Of a stretch of DNA of 64,000 nucleotides, positions 35,041 to 44,661 are shown piece after piece. Under the pieces are notes generated by a model. The model saw only the letters and a list, made by a program, of their open reading frames with translations. It ran no database searches and had not been told where the DNA came from. Each line of letters opens with the position of its first letter. Within the stretch, counting starts at the first letter, position 1. The stretch covers positions 62,001-126,000 of the forward strand of contig JAAWWF010000029.1 of assembly GCA_021404565.1 (NCBI GenBank), read 5' to 3'. Position numbers and translations under genes: made by a program. This DNA comes from Roseivirga sp. (GTDB lineage: Bacteria; Bacteroidota; Bacteroidia; Cytophagales; Cyclobacteriaceae).

Positions 35041-35883
35041 TCAATTCGGGTCGTTTCTGTAGGCTTTGGGAGAAAGGCCATATTGCTGCACAAAACAGGT
35101 GCTGAAATGGGCGGGATTTTCAAAACCACAGTCCCAGGCAATGCGGCTGACGGGTATATCAGAAGTACGCAAAAGCTGTGCTGCTCTTTCGAGTTTTTTG
35201 AGTCTGAAGTAACGGGCAGGACTTTCTTTATAGTAGGTCTTAAATTTTCGTTTAAAGGTCGATTCACTACAGTTGGTCAGCGTGGCAATTTCGGCAATGG
35301 AGAGATTGTTATAAAGATTTGACTCAATCACCTTTTCAAAAGCTACTTCGGAGGGAGTGTAGAGGGTGCCAATGATCTTATTGGCCATCTCATTATCGCC
35401 AGACTCGCAGAGGATCAATACCAATTCCTGGAGCTTAACGGAGAGGAGGGATTCTGTGGCCAATTCGGGATGCTCAAAATAAAACCACATGTTTTTCATA
35501 TAGTTATCGAGCAGCGCACTTTTGCTGTACTTCAGGGCGGTATCTTCCGGCACGTCCTTTTTGTTAATCCTCAGAAAGTCAATGTCGCGATTGCCAAAGG
35601 CTTTACTGATGGCTTCAGGGTCGAGGTGAAAGACCATGCTCTGAAAGGTAGCCATGGGGGTGACATTCTTGAAATTGGTGATGTAATTGCCGCACTTTAC
35701 CAGAATCGCTTCATGGTCACTTAGCACAAATTTCTGCACCGATGCGTAGATTTCCTGGGTGCCTTTATGCACATAAATAAAGCAGGCATCATCGCGCATA
35801 ATGCTGGGAGTACGGAAGTCCCGGCTCAGGGTGGCCCTTTCTACAAATACATGCCCGTATAGTTCTAACTTCTCAAATTGCAT
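35041..35883 (-). CDS. AraC-family transcriptional regulator
   Basis: C-terminal double HTH of AraC type: NNLSIAEIATLTNCSESTFKRKF and SDIPVSRIAWDCGFENPAHFSTCFVQQYG, ending SPKAYRND. The N-terminal ~170 residues form an effector domain with a cupin-like pattern. I prefer the ATG at 35883 (MQFEKLELYG); the frame extends to 35904. Next gene downstream on the strand is the SRPBCC protein. Confidence 0.86.
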   Translation of the reverse strand: MQFEKLELYGHVFVERATLSRDFRTPSIMRDDACFIYVHKGTQEIYASVQKFVLSDHEAILVKCGNYITNFKNVTPMATFQSMVFHLDPEAISKAFGNRDIDFLRINKKDVPEDTALKYSKSALLDNYMKNMWFYFEHPELATESLLSVKLQELVLILCESGDNEMANKIIGTLYTPSEVAFEKVIESNLYNNLSIAEIATLTNCSESTFKRKFKTYYKESPARYFRLKKLERAAQLLRTSDIPVSRIAWDCGFENPAHFSTCFVQQYGLSPKAYRNDPN

Positions 35884-36028
35884 AAGCCAGTAATAAGTTG
35901 ACAATTTAGGGCATTTGACCTGAATACACTTTTCAATTCAGGTCTGGCTGTTTTGAATTTGGGTCAACAGTTGATGTTGGCTTTTGATATACAAACCTCT
36001 GGACTCACAGACATTGAAGTAGAGTGTT

Positions 36029-37273
36029 TTATGCGATAGTTTCCATGGCCGCAATCAGTTTTTCCACTTCCTGCATCGTGTTGTAGTGTACCAAACTGAC
36101 ACGGATAACTCCGTCTTTTTCTTCCAGGCCAAGAGCTTCCACAATTTTCTTAGCATAAAAGTCGCCAAAGCGAATGCCTATGCGATAGGGGTCGACTTTT
36201 AATACAAAGTCAGAACTCTTCATGGTCTTGTGGTAGAAAGCTATGGTGGACACCCGTGTGGTTTTGTCTCCGCTGGCTTCTCCAATAACCACCAAATCTG
36301 ATCTGCTATTGAGGTAATCGATTAAGCGATTGGTTAAAACCTCTTCATGGATGGTAAACAGGTCAAAGCTCTTGCTGAACTTTACCCGATCAGCAACTGA
36401 CAGCTCATTGGGGTAATGATGATCGTGCACTTCTTTGAGGTAGTCAGTAAGGCCTGACATACCGTAAGTAAGTTCATAGTTCTTGTTACCAGGCTGGATC
36501 TTGTAAGGTACTTCATCGATAAAGTAGTGATTGATTCCTGCCAGCGCTTCCAGCAAGTGCAGTTTCCCATACATCAGCGCGCTATGCGGACCGTAGACCT
36601 TGTAGCAGCTGAATACATAGAAATCAACATCCATGGCCTGTACGTCAATCAGTCGGTGAGGAGCCAGCGCTACCCCATCTACACAGAAGTGTGCTCCGGC
36701 CTTGTGCACTGCTTTAGCAACCTCTTCCACCGGGTTGATCGTACCCAAGATGTTGGATGCGTGTACCATGGTAACAAGCCTGGTCTTCTCGGTCAGGAGT
36801 TTCTCCAAATCTTCCAGTCTGAATTCGAGCGTTTCCGGGTCAACCTTCCAGGTCTTCACCACTATGCCTTGCTTTTGTAAATCCATCCAGGGGGAGGAGT
36901 TGGATTCATGTTCGGAGTTGGTCGTGATCACCTCATCACCAGGTTTCCAGGCCTGAGAGAGTGTAAGACTAAGTATCCTGAACATCATGGTTGAGGAAGG
37001 GCCCATAACGACCTCTTTTTCGTCTTTGGCATTGATCAGCGTGGCCATTTCTCTGGTGGCATAATTGACTCTTTCGCCTGCCTTGACAGAAACCTCGTAG
37101 GAGGCTCCGTGCTGCACATCAGAGTTGAGCAGGTATTCGGAGATTTTATCGACTACCGGTTTCAGGGTTTGGGAACCCCCGGCATTGTCCATAAAGGTAA
37201 AGCCGTTTTGTAATGCGGGGAAATAGCCTCTTACAAAATCGACATCGAGGGAGGGAGATTCAGTGGTGCTCAT
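36029..37273 (-). CDS. class V aminotransferase, cysteine desulfurase-like
   Basis: PLP enzyme of fold type I, 414 aa, similar to the VC1184-type cysteine-desulfurase-like group. The PLP lysine is K225 (FSCYKVYGPH), the ring-stacking His is about H122 (NSEHESN), and D199 (VDGVALAPH) contacts the pyridine nitrogen. The start (RGYFPALQNG) and AGGSQ match the family. Unlike IscS/SufS there are no Fe-S assembly genes nearby, so sulfur donation to clusters is unlikely; substrate unknown. Confidence 0.85.
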   Translation of the reverse strand: MSTTESPSLDVDFVRGYFPALQNGFTFMDNAGGSQTLKPVVDKISEYLLNSDVQHGASYEVSVKAGERVNYATREMATLINAKDEKEVVMGPSSTMMFRILSLTLSQAWKPGDEVITTNSEHESNSSPWMDLQKQGIVVKTWKVDPETLEFRLEDLEKLLTEKTRLVTMVHASNILGTINPVEEVAKAVHKAGAHFCVDGVALAPHRLIDVQAMDVDFYVFSCYKVYGPHSALMYGKLHLLEALAGINHYFIDEVPYKIQPGNKNYELTYGMSGLTDYLKEVHDHHYPNELSVADRVKFSKSFDLFTIHEEVLTNRLIDYLNSRSDLVVIGEASGDKTTRVSTIAFYHKTMKSSDFVLKVDPYRIGIRFGDFYAKKIVEALGLEEKDGVIRVSLVHYNTMQEVEKLIAAMETIA

Positions 37274-37365
37274 ATAGACGCGCTCTGGTTTGTTTTAGCG
37301 CTGCCAATATAGTATTTCCACTCAATCTCCCTAAATAGAAAGTATAGCTGTGGAGAGCCTGCTGT

Positions 37366-37797
37366 TTAATGCTTCTTCTTCTCTAGCAACTGGTCGATTT
37401 CCAGGTATTTGCCGGGAATCAAAGAAAGCCCGAAGGCAGCAGCTGCGGCCGAGAAAACAGAATAGTCCAGCGGGCCCTTGATACCTGAAGTAACCGCCAT
37501 TGACAAGCCAAATATCAGGATGAGAAACCCACTGACCTGGGCCGTAAAGCGTGTTTTAAAACCGAGAAGGAGCCACAAGCCCAAAACAATCTCCAGAATA
37601 GTGATGCCCCAGCCAAGGGCCGGAAGTAAAGCGGCTGGTGCCCAAGGAGCGAGCGTGCCGGTATAAATCAGGAACCTGTCAAAACTACCCCAGGCAGATA
37701 CAGTAGCGGGCCACAGCCCGAAACGGTCTGCGACTGCTGAGAGAAAGGCAACCCCGAGGGCTAACCTTAGAAAAACCTTGATCCATTTACTATTCAT
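37366..37797 (-). CDS. DoxX-family membrane protein
   Basis: A 143-aa protein with four hydrophobic segments and the DoxX pattern (LRLALGVAFLSAVADRFG ... LEIVLGLWLLLGFKTRFTA). It overlaps the upstream AhpD-like gene by 4 bp, so the two are translationally coupled. The pairing suggests redox or peroxide-related work at the membrane. Confidence 0.85.
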   Translation of the reverse strand: MNSKWIKVFLRLALGVAFLSAVADRFGLWPATVSAWGSFDRFLIYTGTLAPWAPAALLPALGWGITILEIVLGLWLLLGFKTRFTAQVSGFLILIFGLSMAVTSGIKGPLDYSVFSAAAAAFGLSLIPGKYLEIDQLLEKKKH

Positions 37798-38261
37798 TGT
37801 GCTATGTGTTTTGGCGCTACTTCATATTTACCGGCTTCAAAGCGAAAAACCGCTGTAAGCCTATTCCAGGTATTAATTTGTGCTATCGCCAGGGTAAGGT
37901 CGGCAATTTCATCTTTGCTGAAAAATTTGGTAAGGTCCTCAAAATCCTGATCTGTAATGGCGGATTCACTTACCATCGTGAGGCGCTCTGCCAGGTGAAG
38001 GGCAATACGCTCTTTTTCTGAATAATAGGAGGCTTCTCGCCATGCCGATATGGAATAGAGCCTCAGGTCAGTTTCACCATCAGCTTTGGCTTCTTTAAAG
38101 TGCATGTCCAGGCAATAGAGGCAGTTGTTGATCTGGGAGATTCTATAGCGTAGCAGCTCCAAAAGCTTATGATCGACCAGACTGTTATTGAGATAGTTTT
38201 CGACAGCATATACACTTTGATACAGCCCGTTGGGCAATTCATCGTACGAAATTCTTTCCAT
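37794..38261 (-). CDS. carboxymuconolactone decarboxylase / AhpD-like alkylhydroperoxidase
   Basis: A 155-aa all-helical protein with the AhpD redox motif C47-x-x-C50-x-x-x-H54 (NCLYCLDMH). KARAEGET-type helices follow (EAKADGETDLRLYSISAWREA). Likely reduces peroxides through its vicinal cysteines. It is first gene of a two-gene operon with DoxX (4-bp overlap). Confidence 0.88.
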   Translation of the reverse strand: MERISYDELPNGLYQSVYAVENYLNNSLVDHKLLELLRYRISQINNCLYCLDMHFKEAKADGETDLRLYSISAWREASYYSEKERIALHLAERLTMVSESAITDQDFEDLTKFFSKDEIADLTLAIAQINTWNRLTAVFRFEAGKYEVAPKHIAQ

Positions 38262-38513
38262 GTTCTTGTTGTTTTTTGATGCCTCAAATGTCAGCAGGGT
38301 CTGGATAGAAAGTCCTTAAACTATTTTAAGAAAGATGCTTTACTTTTCTTTTGTGTCTCCTGTATATCCCTAAATAGAGTTGACCGGTTTAGAGGTTGTT
38401 TTTTGTTAAAAATAGTCCAACCAATATTTGCTATTCAAGCTCCTTTCTAATCCTGGGGTATAAGAGTTTAAAAGGGCGCTGAACCACTGATTACTGCTTA
38501 ATTGGCCCTCAGA

Positions 38514-39119
38514 TCACTTCTTCTCATTCCGCTTCTTGGCTCTGATCATGCTTAGAAATTCGGGGGTGAAGCCCAGGTAGGAGGCGATCATGTATTGCGG
38601 AACCCGATCAGAAAAGGAGAAGCTCCCGGCCTGAAAAGTATCCAGCATTTCTTCTCTTCTCAGACTTAACATATGTTGCAGACGCCTTTGAGCAGCTATA
38701 AAGGTCTTTTCAGCAATGATTCTGAAAAGCCGGTCAATTTTAGGGTATTGGTCGAAGAGATTATTGAGGGCATCCAGATCGATTTGCAATATGACAGCAG
38801 GTTCCAAAGCCTGGATAAACATCTCCGAGGGCTGCTGATTGTTGAGACTGTCATAGTCCGTCATCCACCAATGCTCAATGGCAAAGTGCATGATCTGCTC
38901 ATTGCCTTTTTGATCTATGTAATAGGTCCGAAAGCAACCCTCCAGAATGAAGTACTGACTCTTGCAGGTTTGACCAGGTTCCAGCAGATACTCCTTTCTG
39001 GCTATCTTTCGATAAGTAAGAGCATTCCATAAGGCCTCAGATTCTTCTTCGCTGAGCTTTACATAGCGATCAGTATAAGATTTAAGGATGGTTTTGGCAC
39101 TGGAGTGAAGCTCGCTCAT
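38514..39119 (-). CDS. Crp/Fnr-family transcriptional regulator
   Basis: A 201-aa regulator: cNMP-binding-like domain (LEPGQTCKSQYFILEGCFRTYYIDQKGNEQIMHFAIEHWWMTDYDS) and a C-terminal HTH (RVPQYMIASYLGFTPEFLSMIRAK). No Fe-S cysteines. Its closest context is the pirin gene immediately upstream on the same strand (16 bp). I see no copy of the TTGTCATATGACAA palindrome nearby, so it likely has another target. Confidence 0.87.
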   Translation of the reverse strand: MSELHSSAKTILKSYTDRYVKLSEEESEALWNALTYRKIARKEYLLEPGQTCKSQYFILEGCFRTYYIDQKGNEQIMHFAIEHWWMTDYDSLNNQQPSEMFIQALEPAVILQIDLDALNNLFDQYPKIDRLFRIIAEKTFIAAQRRLQHMLSLRREEMLDTFQAGSFSFSDRVPQYMIASYLGFTPEFLSMIRAKKRNEKK

Positions 39120-39135
39120 GGGCGAGCAAAATTAC

Positions 39136-40140
39136 CTATTTTTCCTCCAACCTGCCATCAGCATGTTTGGCAAATCTGCCAACCTCTTTGCCGTGAGTAT
39201 GGTCCGGACCACTCCAGGGCCAGCCCCCAAACTGGGTTTGCTGGTAGTCCATCATGGCCTGCTGAATCTCTTGATTGCTGTTCATCACAAAAGGCCCGTA
39301 TTGCGCCACAGGCTCACCAATGGGTTTACCCTGAAGAAAGAGCAACTTGGAAGGCTGATCACCATTGGTGATGGTATAGGCCTGATCTGCTTCCGCTTCA
39401 ATATAATGGCCTGCCGTAGTCAGCTGGGTATCAAAGCGAAGGCCGTTACCTTCATAGTAGTACAGGCTGCGATTGGCACTGGCAGAAGCGACCGGTAAGG
39501 TCCAGGTAGCATGAGCATCCATTTCTATGGTCCATACGGCCACCTCATTATAGGGATTGGCCGCCCAGGAATCGGGGGCAATGCCATCAATGTCTATATC
39601 ACCAATTCTGCCACAAATCACGTTTACTTTGGTGTTGTTACCATTGTTGTCGGTATGGATATGAACCGGAATATTTTCATGCCACAGCATGGCGAAGTGT
39701 GGATCAACCATCTTACTTTTTCGGGGCAGGTTCAACCAGATTTGAAAGAGCACCAAGGGGTTCTCTTCCTCCTCTTTGAGTAAAGGAAACATTTCAGCAT
39801 GCTGCACACCTTTGCCGGCAGTCATCCACTGCACATCACCATTTCCGAATCTACCTGCTGCACCCAGTGAATCGGAATGATCTACCATGCCTTTCTCGGC
39901 AATGGTGATGGTTTCAAAACCCCGGTGGGGGTGAGAGGGAAAGCCTGGTACTGACTGCCCGTGATACATGCTAAAGCCATCTTTGCCTCCAAAGTCAGAG
40001 CCAAGATTGCGACCATTCAGGTAGGAACCGTCAGGGCCTAAGTCTCCATTTCCTTTTGGGTAGTCGTCTTTATGAAAGGCACAAAACAAGAACGGGTCTT
40101 GCGTAGTCCAGGGGAATCCGAGTGGTTTGATCTGTATCAC
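39136..40140 (-). CDS. pirin family protein
   Basis: A 334-aa bicupin. The N-terminal cupin carries the pirin metal site H70, H72 (PSHPHRGFETIT), H114 and E116 (GVQHAE). Pirins act as iron-dependent redox sensors or quercetinase-like dioxygenases. It is longer than typical (~290 aa), with an inserted Gly/Asp-rich loop (GNGDLGPDGSYLNGRNLG) near residues 30-50. Downstream on the same strand is a Crp/Fnr regulator 16 bp away, suggesting co-transcription. Confidence 0.87.
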   Translation of the reverse strand: MIQIKPLGFPWTTQDPFLFCAFHKDDYPKGNGDLGPDGSYLNGRNLGSDFGGKDGFSMYHGQSVPGFPSHPHRGFETITIAEKGMVDHSDSLGAAGRFGNGDVQWMTAGKGVQHAEMFPLLKEEEENPLVLFQIWLNLPRKSKMVDPHFAMLWHENIPVHIHTDNNGNNTKVNVICGRIGDIDIDGIAPDSWAANPYNEVAVWTIEMDAHATWTLPVASASANRSLYYYEGNGLRFDTQLTTAGHYIEAEADQAYTITNGDQPSKLLFLQGKPIGEPVAQYGPFVMNSNQEIQQAMMDYQQTQFGGWPWSGPDHTHGKEVGRFAKHADGRLEEK

Positions 40141-40263
40141 AATATCTCCATTTAGTGAATTGTAGGTACAACCACTTTTTCAGCCAAGAAGTTCGAACTA
40201 TGAATGTTGGATGCTTAATGATAGATGTTGAATGGAATATTCTCCACTGAACATTCATGGGTT

Positions 40264-41919
40264 CTACTTCACATAGCCGGGTCCACGAACGGCTCTACCC
40301 GGCAGTGCCCCGGTATGTTCTCCCTCTTTCAGCACCTGTTCACCATTGACAAATACATGGACCATGCCCGTACTGTACTGATGAGGTTCGTCAAAGGTGG
40401 CATGGTCGCTAATGGTCTCAGGGTCAAATACCACGATATCTGCGAAATATCCGGTTTGCAGGCTTCCTCTTTTTTTGAGCTTCAGTCTGCTGGCAGGTAA
40501 ACTGGTGAGTTTATAGATAGCTTCTTCCAGCGGAATGATCTTTTCTTCCCTGACATACTTACCCAATAGTCTGGCAAAGTTGCCATAGGTTCTGGGGTGG
40601 GTGCTCGATTTGAGCGTTTCTCCTTCGGCTGCTAAAGCTCCGGCATCAGACCCAAAGCTCATATACGGCAGCTTGATCTGTTTCCGCACATTCTCTTCCG
40701 ACATCAGAAAGTAGACTGCCTGCACACGACTACCATCTTGCCAAACCAGGTCCATGGCCGTTTCTTCGGGGCTTTTATCTCTCATAATGGCCACCTCTGC
40801 CAGTGTTTTCCCAGTCAGGTATTTAAGAGAATCATTCTTAAAACCTACCAGCAGGCACTTTTCTGCAGAACCGGCTGCCAGTAGTAAATTCTCCCAGTCG
40901 TTGGTAGGGGTGGTCATTTCTACCTGAAGTTTTTTTCTGATTTCAGGGTCTTGCAGCCGCTCAGCCCAGGCATCAAATCCCCCTTCCTGTACCCAGGGAG
41001 GCATGGCTGCATTCAGGCCGGTTGAGCCTGCAGTATAGGTATACATATCGGTACTGATGGGCAGGCCTGCAGCACGGGCACTGTCAATCTTGGCAATGGC
41101 CAGGTCCAGTTTGTGCCAATTCTCTTCTCCGCTGGCCTTTAAGTGATAGATTTCTGCCGGTAGGTTTCCCTCTGAGGCAATGCGCATCAACTCGTTAATG
41201 CTTTCCAGAAAGCGATTGCCTTCACTACGCATATGAGAGATATACATGCCTCCATACTGACCTGCGATCCGGCTTACGGCTATCAGCTCTTCGGTATCGG
41301 CATAGAAGGCCGGTGCATAAATCAATGAGGAACCGATGCCCATGGCACCTTCCTCCATGGCCTGCCGGGTCATTTGTTTCATGGCTTCGAGCTCATCTCC
41401 AGTGGCAGGGCGGTCATCATAGCCGACTGTGTTAATGCGCAGGGTAGTGGCCCCCAGAAAGGAGGCAATATTGGGTGAGATGCCTTTCTTTTCCATAAAG
41501 TCGAAGTAGCCACCCAGTGTAGTCCAGCGAACCTCATCGCCATCAGCTCGCATTTCAGCTTGTCGCTTTTCACCAATAGGGCCGGGGGAGGTGCCTTCCC
41601 CAAAGATCTCCAGGGTAACGCCCTGCCGAATATCGCTTTGGCCACGCCCGTCTCTGATCAGGGAGTTGTTGGCCCAGCTAAGCATATTGATAAAGCCGGG
41701 AGCTACCGCCATGCCTTCTGCATCAATGTTGGTACGGGCCGATGCTTCACTCAGATCGCCCATAAAAGCGATGGTATCGCCTTTAATACCTATGTCTGTT
41801 TTAATCGCTGACTGACCTGATCCATCATAGACGGTACCGTTGCTTATGATGACATCATAGTCTTTACTACAGGAAAAGAGGAATAGGGCAGAGAGGAGTG
41901 TGAGGCCAAGGAGTCTCAT
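40264..41919 (-). CDS. D-aminoacylase-like amidohydrolase lipoprotein lacking the HxH motif
   Basis: A 551-aa lipoprotein (lipobox FLFSC17) of the N-acyl-D-amino-acid deacylase group. The usual metal motif GFIDxHxH is replaced by GFINMLSW (residues 76-82), so both alpha-site histidines are gone. Other ligands remain: H229 (YISHMRSE), H259 (IYHLKASG) and D425 (FGSDAG). The residue corresponding to the bridging Cys region reads FGEGTSPG, with an acidic residue. It may work with one metal at the beta site or be a repurposed binding protein. Stand-alone gene. Confidence 0.82.
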   Translation of the reverse strand: MRLLGLTLLSALFLFSCSKDYDVIISNGTVYDGSGQSAIKTDIGIKGDTIAFMGDLSEASARTNIDAEGMAVAPGFINMLSWANNSLIRDGRGQSDIRQGVTLEIFGEGTSPGPIGEKRQAEMRADGDEVRWTTLGGYFDFMEKKGISPNIASFLGATTLRINTVGYDDRPATGDELEAMKQMTRQAMEEGAMGIGSSLIYAPAFYADTEELIAVSRIAGQYGGMYISHMRSEGNRFLESINELMRIASEGNLPAEIYHLKASGEENWHKLDLAIAKIDSARAAGLPISTDMYTYTAGSTGLNAAMPPWVQEGGFDAWAERLQDPEIRKKLQVEMTTPTNDWENLLLAAGSAEKCLLVGFKNDSLKYLTGKTLAEVAIMRDKSPEETAMDLVWQDGSRVQAVYFLMSEENVRKQIKLPYMSFGSDAGALAAEGETLKSSTHPRTYGNFARLLGKYVREEKIIPLEEAIYKLTSLPASRLKLKKRGSLQTGYFADIVVFDPETISDHATFDEPHQYSTGMVHVFVNGEQVLKEGEHTGALPGRAVRGPGYVK

Positions 41920-42030
41920 TGGGTCAATTAAGGTTGAAGAAGGCTTAATTTCCTAAGGAGTGGTGATAATTCCTAACGGGTTTATGTAGTTGGGGTAAGG
42001 ATGGGTTGGAAGAGACTGGTCGAGGCATAT

Positions 42031-42118
42031 GGACACCGTCCATTAGTTGTTTTTATGTAATTCATGTGTAGGAAATATCCTGACAAGTTGATTTCACTGG
42101 CAGTAAGGGACGGTGTCC
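42031..42118. repeat. inverted repeat, 11-bp perfect arms
   Basis: GGACACCGTCC and GGACGGTGTCC, 66 bp apart. The 354-bp gap 41920-42273 holds this, the next hairpin and no gene I can support. Confidence 0.6.
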
Positions 42119-42165
42119 CTGGAAAACGTAGTAATAACCAAGACAGGCATTGGAGTTTTAACATT

Positions 42166-42198
42166 ATTCGTCTGACGACTCAAAGTGGTCGGACGAAT
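42166..42198. repeat. hairpin repeat with a second copy at 47.4 kb
   Basis: Arms ATTCGTCTGAC and GTCGGACGAAT (one wobble) around GACTCAAAGTG. A degenerate copy with the same ACTCAAAGTGGTTGGACGAAT lies near 47380-47402. Confidence 0.6.
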
Positions 42199-42273
42199 TG
42201 TTGATAAATAGCCTTGAACTTTCATTAACCACGGAAGTCCATATCTGCCATATACAGCGTCAGCAATTGGTTT

Positions 42274-42753
42274 TTATACGCCTTCATATTTATTCCCAAC
42301 AAACTTTAATTTGTTAACATAATCATTCAAACAGTCAGCAAAGCGTGTTTTCCAAATTGTCAATTCTGTGTAAGAACCGTTCTTTTCAACGATCCTATAA
42401 TTCCCAACTCGAAAATTCAATCTCAACCGAAGTAGCCTTATTTTAAATCTGGACTTTCCCTCAATTATTTTATCTCCATTAATAAATTCCATGTAGTCAA
42501 ACCTATCAATGTCTTGTCCTAAAATTTTGGTAGTAATTTTTTTGTCAATTACATAGATGAATTTAGTTGTCAAAAGAATTTTTCTTGACCTGTTCAATCT
42601 GATTAAAAGGACTTCTAATTCGTTACTATCCAGGACTACATCTTCATTCAACTGATTATTAGAGTCGTCAAAAAATGTGATTCCCTTACTACCCCGATAG
42701 TCCTTTACTCTTTTTAGAATCTGATGTCTGATATTTTCTTTTTTCTTTTTCAA
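42274..42753 (-). CDS. hypothetical protein, 159 aa
   Basis: AT-rich, strongly basic, soluble. The centre has alternating hydrophobic strands (RKILLTTKFIYVIDKK, KIIEGKSRFKIRLLRL) that suggest a PH-like or beta-rich fold, but this is only a pattern. No family recognised. Lies inside the 42-47 kb orphan island. Confidence 0.5.
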   Translation of the reverse strand: MKKKKENIRHQILKRVKDYRGSKGITFFDDSNNQLNEDVVLDSNELEVLLIRLNRSRKILLTTKFIYVIDKKITTKILGQDIDRFDYMEFINGDKIIEGKSRFKIRLLRLRLNFRVGNYRIVEKNGSYTELTIWKTRFADCLNDYVNKLKFVGNKYEGV

Positions 42754-42840
42754 CGTCTGATTTTCTGACTATCGCTCAATTGTTGGTAACGTCCCGGGTA
42801 AAAAGCGTAGAAACGATTAGGTTGGTTAGGTTTGCGATTT

Positions 42841-43407
42841 TTAGCCATTGTTGTATGGCGTTTTACTTCTTTCAAGATAGAATTCAAGCATCTTTTTATT
42901 AGTCCCGGGTGCATCAATAATATCCCAGTCCTTACTTTTTCTTAATCCGACATAAAATGGCTGACATTTTTCATTTTCAACAGGATAAATCATCAGACTT
43001 CCTTGTCCATTCATTATTGTATTTGAACTATACCAGACAAAAATTGCGGAATCACTAACATCAACAATTCTTCTATTAAGATTACTTTCCGCTGGTTGTT
43101 TCTTATGAACTTGAAGGTTGGACTTTTGCTTGCCATAAGTCTTTAATTCATTTAGTTCATAGTACCCCTGTTCAATTATTCGATTTGGACTAAAAGGTGG
43201 AATCCTTGATTCATCATCATAATTCCAGGTCCCAAGTGCTCCAAGTATCTTTCCAGAAAAATTCAACCACTTGGTATCAAACCAATTATCAACTTTGAAA
43301 AGGTAGACTTCATCTGGGTTCAAGTCCTGGATGATTTCATTCGTTAAAATTTGAACTTTCGAAATGAAATTAATATCATCTAATTCTGATTTTGTGAATT
43401 CTATCAT
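42841..43407 (-). CDS. hypothetical protein, 188 aa
   Basis: AT-rich soluble protein starting MIEFTKSELDDINF. A mid-segment DSAIFVWYSSNTIMNGQGSLMIYPVENEK and FYVGLRKSKDWDII are the most structured parts. No family recognised and no signal peptide. Part of the orphan island between repeated sequences. Confidence 0.5.
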   Translation of the reverse strand: MIEFTKSELDDINFISKVQILTNEIIQDLNPDEVYLFKVDNWFDTKWLNFSGKILGALGTWNYDDESRIPPFSPNRIIEQGYYELNELKTYGKQKSNLQVHKKQPAESNLNRRIVDVSDSAIFVWYSSNTIMNGQGSLMIYPVENEKCQPFYVGLRKSKDWDIIDAPGTNKKMLEFYLERSKTPYNNG

Positions 43408-43469
43408 TTCGTTTTCTTAATGCCTTACAACGTTTGTGTAACCGCACCAATGCGCTGTTATTTTTGCTT

Positions 43470-43537
43470 TAACTAAGATTGCACTTTAAAGTCATCAGAG
43501 CAACATAGTTTTTGACGTTTCAGAACAATTATGGACA
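43470..43537. repeat. direct repeat shared with 47175-47241
   Basis: About 68 bp (TAACTAAGATTGCACTTTAA ... TTTCAGAACAATTATGGACA) recur in the same orientation 3.7 kb downstream with roughly ten differences. Flanks the GH16/phosphatase pair and small orphan genes. The 308-bp gap to 43716 has no other feature. Confidence 0.7.
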
Positions 43538-43715
43538 GCGTCCTTTTGCGCCTTCTTTCCAGCCATAATTGCTGAATAAGCAGAAAAGATATTAGGCAGA
43601 TGTCAAGAGGGGACTGGGCACTTCCTAACAACTGTGGTTAAACCCGAACTACCTGATTTGGGCATTAGGTTTTGAAAAAGCACCCACGTTAGTAGTCTTT
43701 GAGGTAAGCATTAAT

Positions 43716-44657
43716 CTAACCTTCGTATTTCCAGACCTGTACATTCCGGATGGTCATTTTGGCCTCGGTATTAAGACATTTGGCACACTTTGTACCACCC
43801 CCGGGTGCTCCCCACCAGCCTCCAACGGCTACATTACACACCATATGCTGAGGCTGTACCAAACTGTCAATTTCTTTGGCTGAGGCCAGGTTATATTGAC
43901 TCAATCCGGGGTCCGAAGGTTTGTAGTTCTTCCACTTACTTACCAGGTTGGCCAAAGAGTATGACTTGACTGGTGTGGCCTTTTGTCCCTTTTGATCTCG
44001 GATCTCTCCGTCCTTTACTTCTATATCTATATAGAAATCGTATATAAAGTCATCATCGCCCTTGGGATACCAATTGACTGCAAATGTGTGGAATTGATTC
44101 CACCAATCTTTCCCCTTTATATGTATCTGATCATCGGGTTTATCATCCGGAGGAATGCTGACCCCACCAGCGTTTTTTTGGTCTTCAATGGGTACCATAA
44201 TACGAGAGGTGAAGTAATTTCGCTTCTCTATGCTATCTACCACCTCCATCACATCAATTTCTCCGGTTTGAGGCCAGTTTCCTGCATTTACAAGCCATAA
44301 AGCTGGCCACAAATTAGGACCTCTGGGTACCTGAGCGTCCCAGATGAAGAGCCCGTACTTTTGCGAGAAGTTGCTCATGATGCGGCCACTTTTTACACAG
44401 CCATCCGCCTGTACTTTTCCACCCCCGGGATCATGACCGGTACATTTGCTCGAATCTGTTACCGAAGGGCCTACCTGAAGAACCATACCCTCAGAGTTGG
44501 TGCTTACATTCTCTGGTATATATAAAGCACATGAATGACTATATACATCCAGGCCAGACATAGGCGCAGCCCATTGAGAGAGCCCGCTCTGAAAGTCATC
44601 GTAAAATTTGAGCTTCCAGTTTCCGGATTTATCTCCTTGTTTAAGGTTATCAGGCAT
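43716..44657 (-). CDS. glycoside hydrolase family 16 protein without export signal
   Basis: A 313-aa beta-sandwich glycosidase. The GH16 catalytic motif is intact: E133-I-D135-V-M-E138 (TGEIDVMEVV), after WPALWLV. The N-terminus begins MPDNLKQGDKSGNWKLKFYDDF, with no signal peptide, whereas most GH16 enzymes (laminarinases, agarases, carrageenases) are secreted. The internal Cys-containing loop (SKCTGHDPGGGKVQADGCVKSG) and CAKC near the end are unusual. Starts 4 bp after the phosphatase-like gene, so it is an operon pair. Confidence 0.85.
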   Translation of the reverse strand: MPDNLKQGDKSGNWKLKFYDDFQSGLSQWAAPMSGLDVYSHSCALYIPENVSTNSEGMVLQVGPSVTDSSKCTGHDPGGGKVQADGCVKSGRIMSNFSQKYGLFIWDAQVPRGPNLWPALWLVNAGNWPQTGEIDVMEVVDSIEKRNYFTSRIMVPIEDQKNAGGVSIPPDDKPDDQIHIKGKDWWNQFHTFAVNWYPKGDDDFIYDFYIDIEVKDGEIRDQKGQKATPVKSYSLANLVSKWKNYKPSDPGLSQYNLASAKEIDSLVQPQHMVCNVAVGGWWGAPGGGTKCAKCLNTEAKMTIRNVQVWKYEG

Positions 44658-44661
44658 AGGT

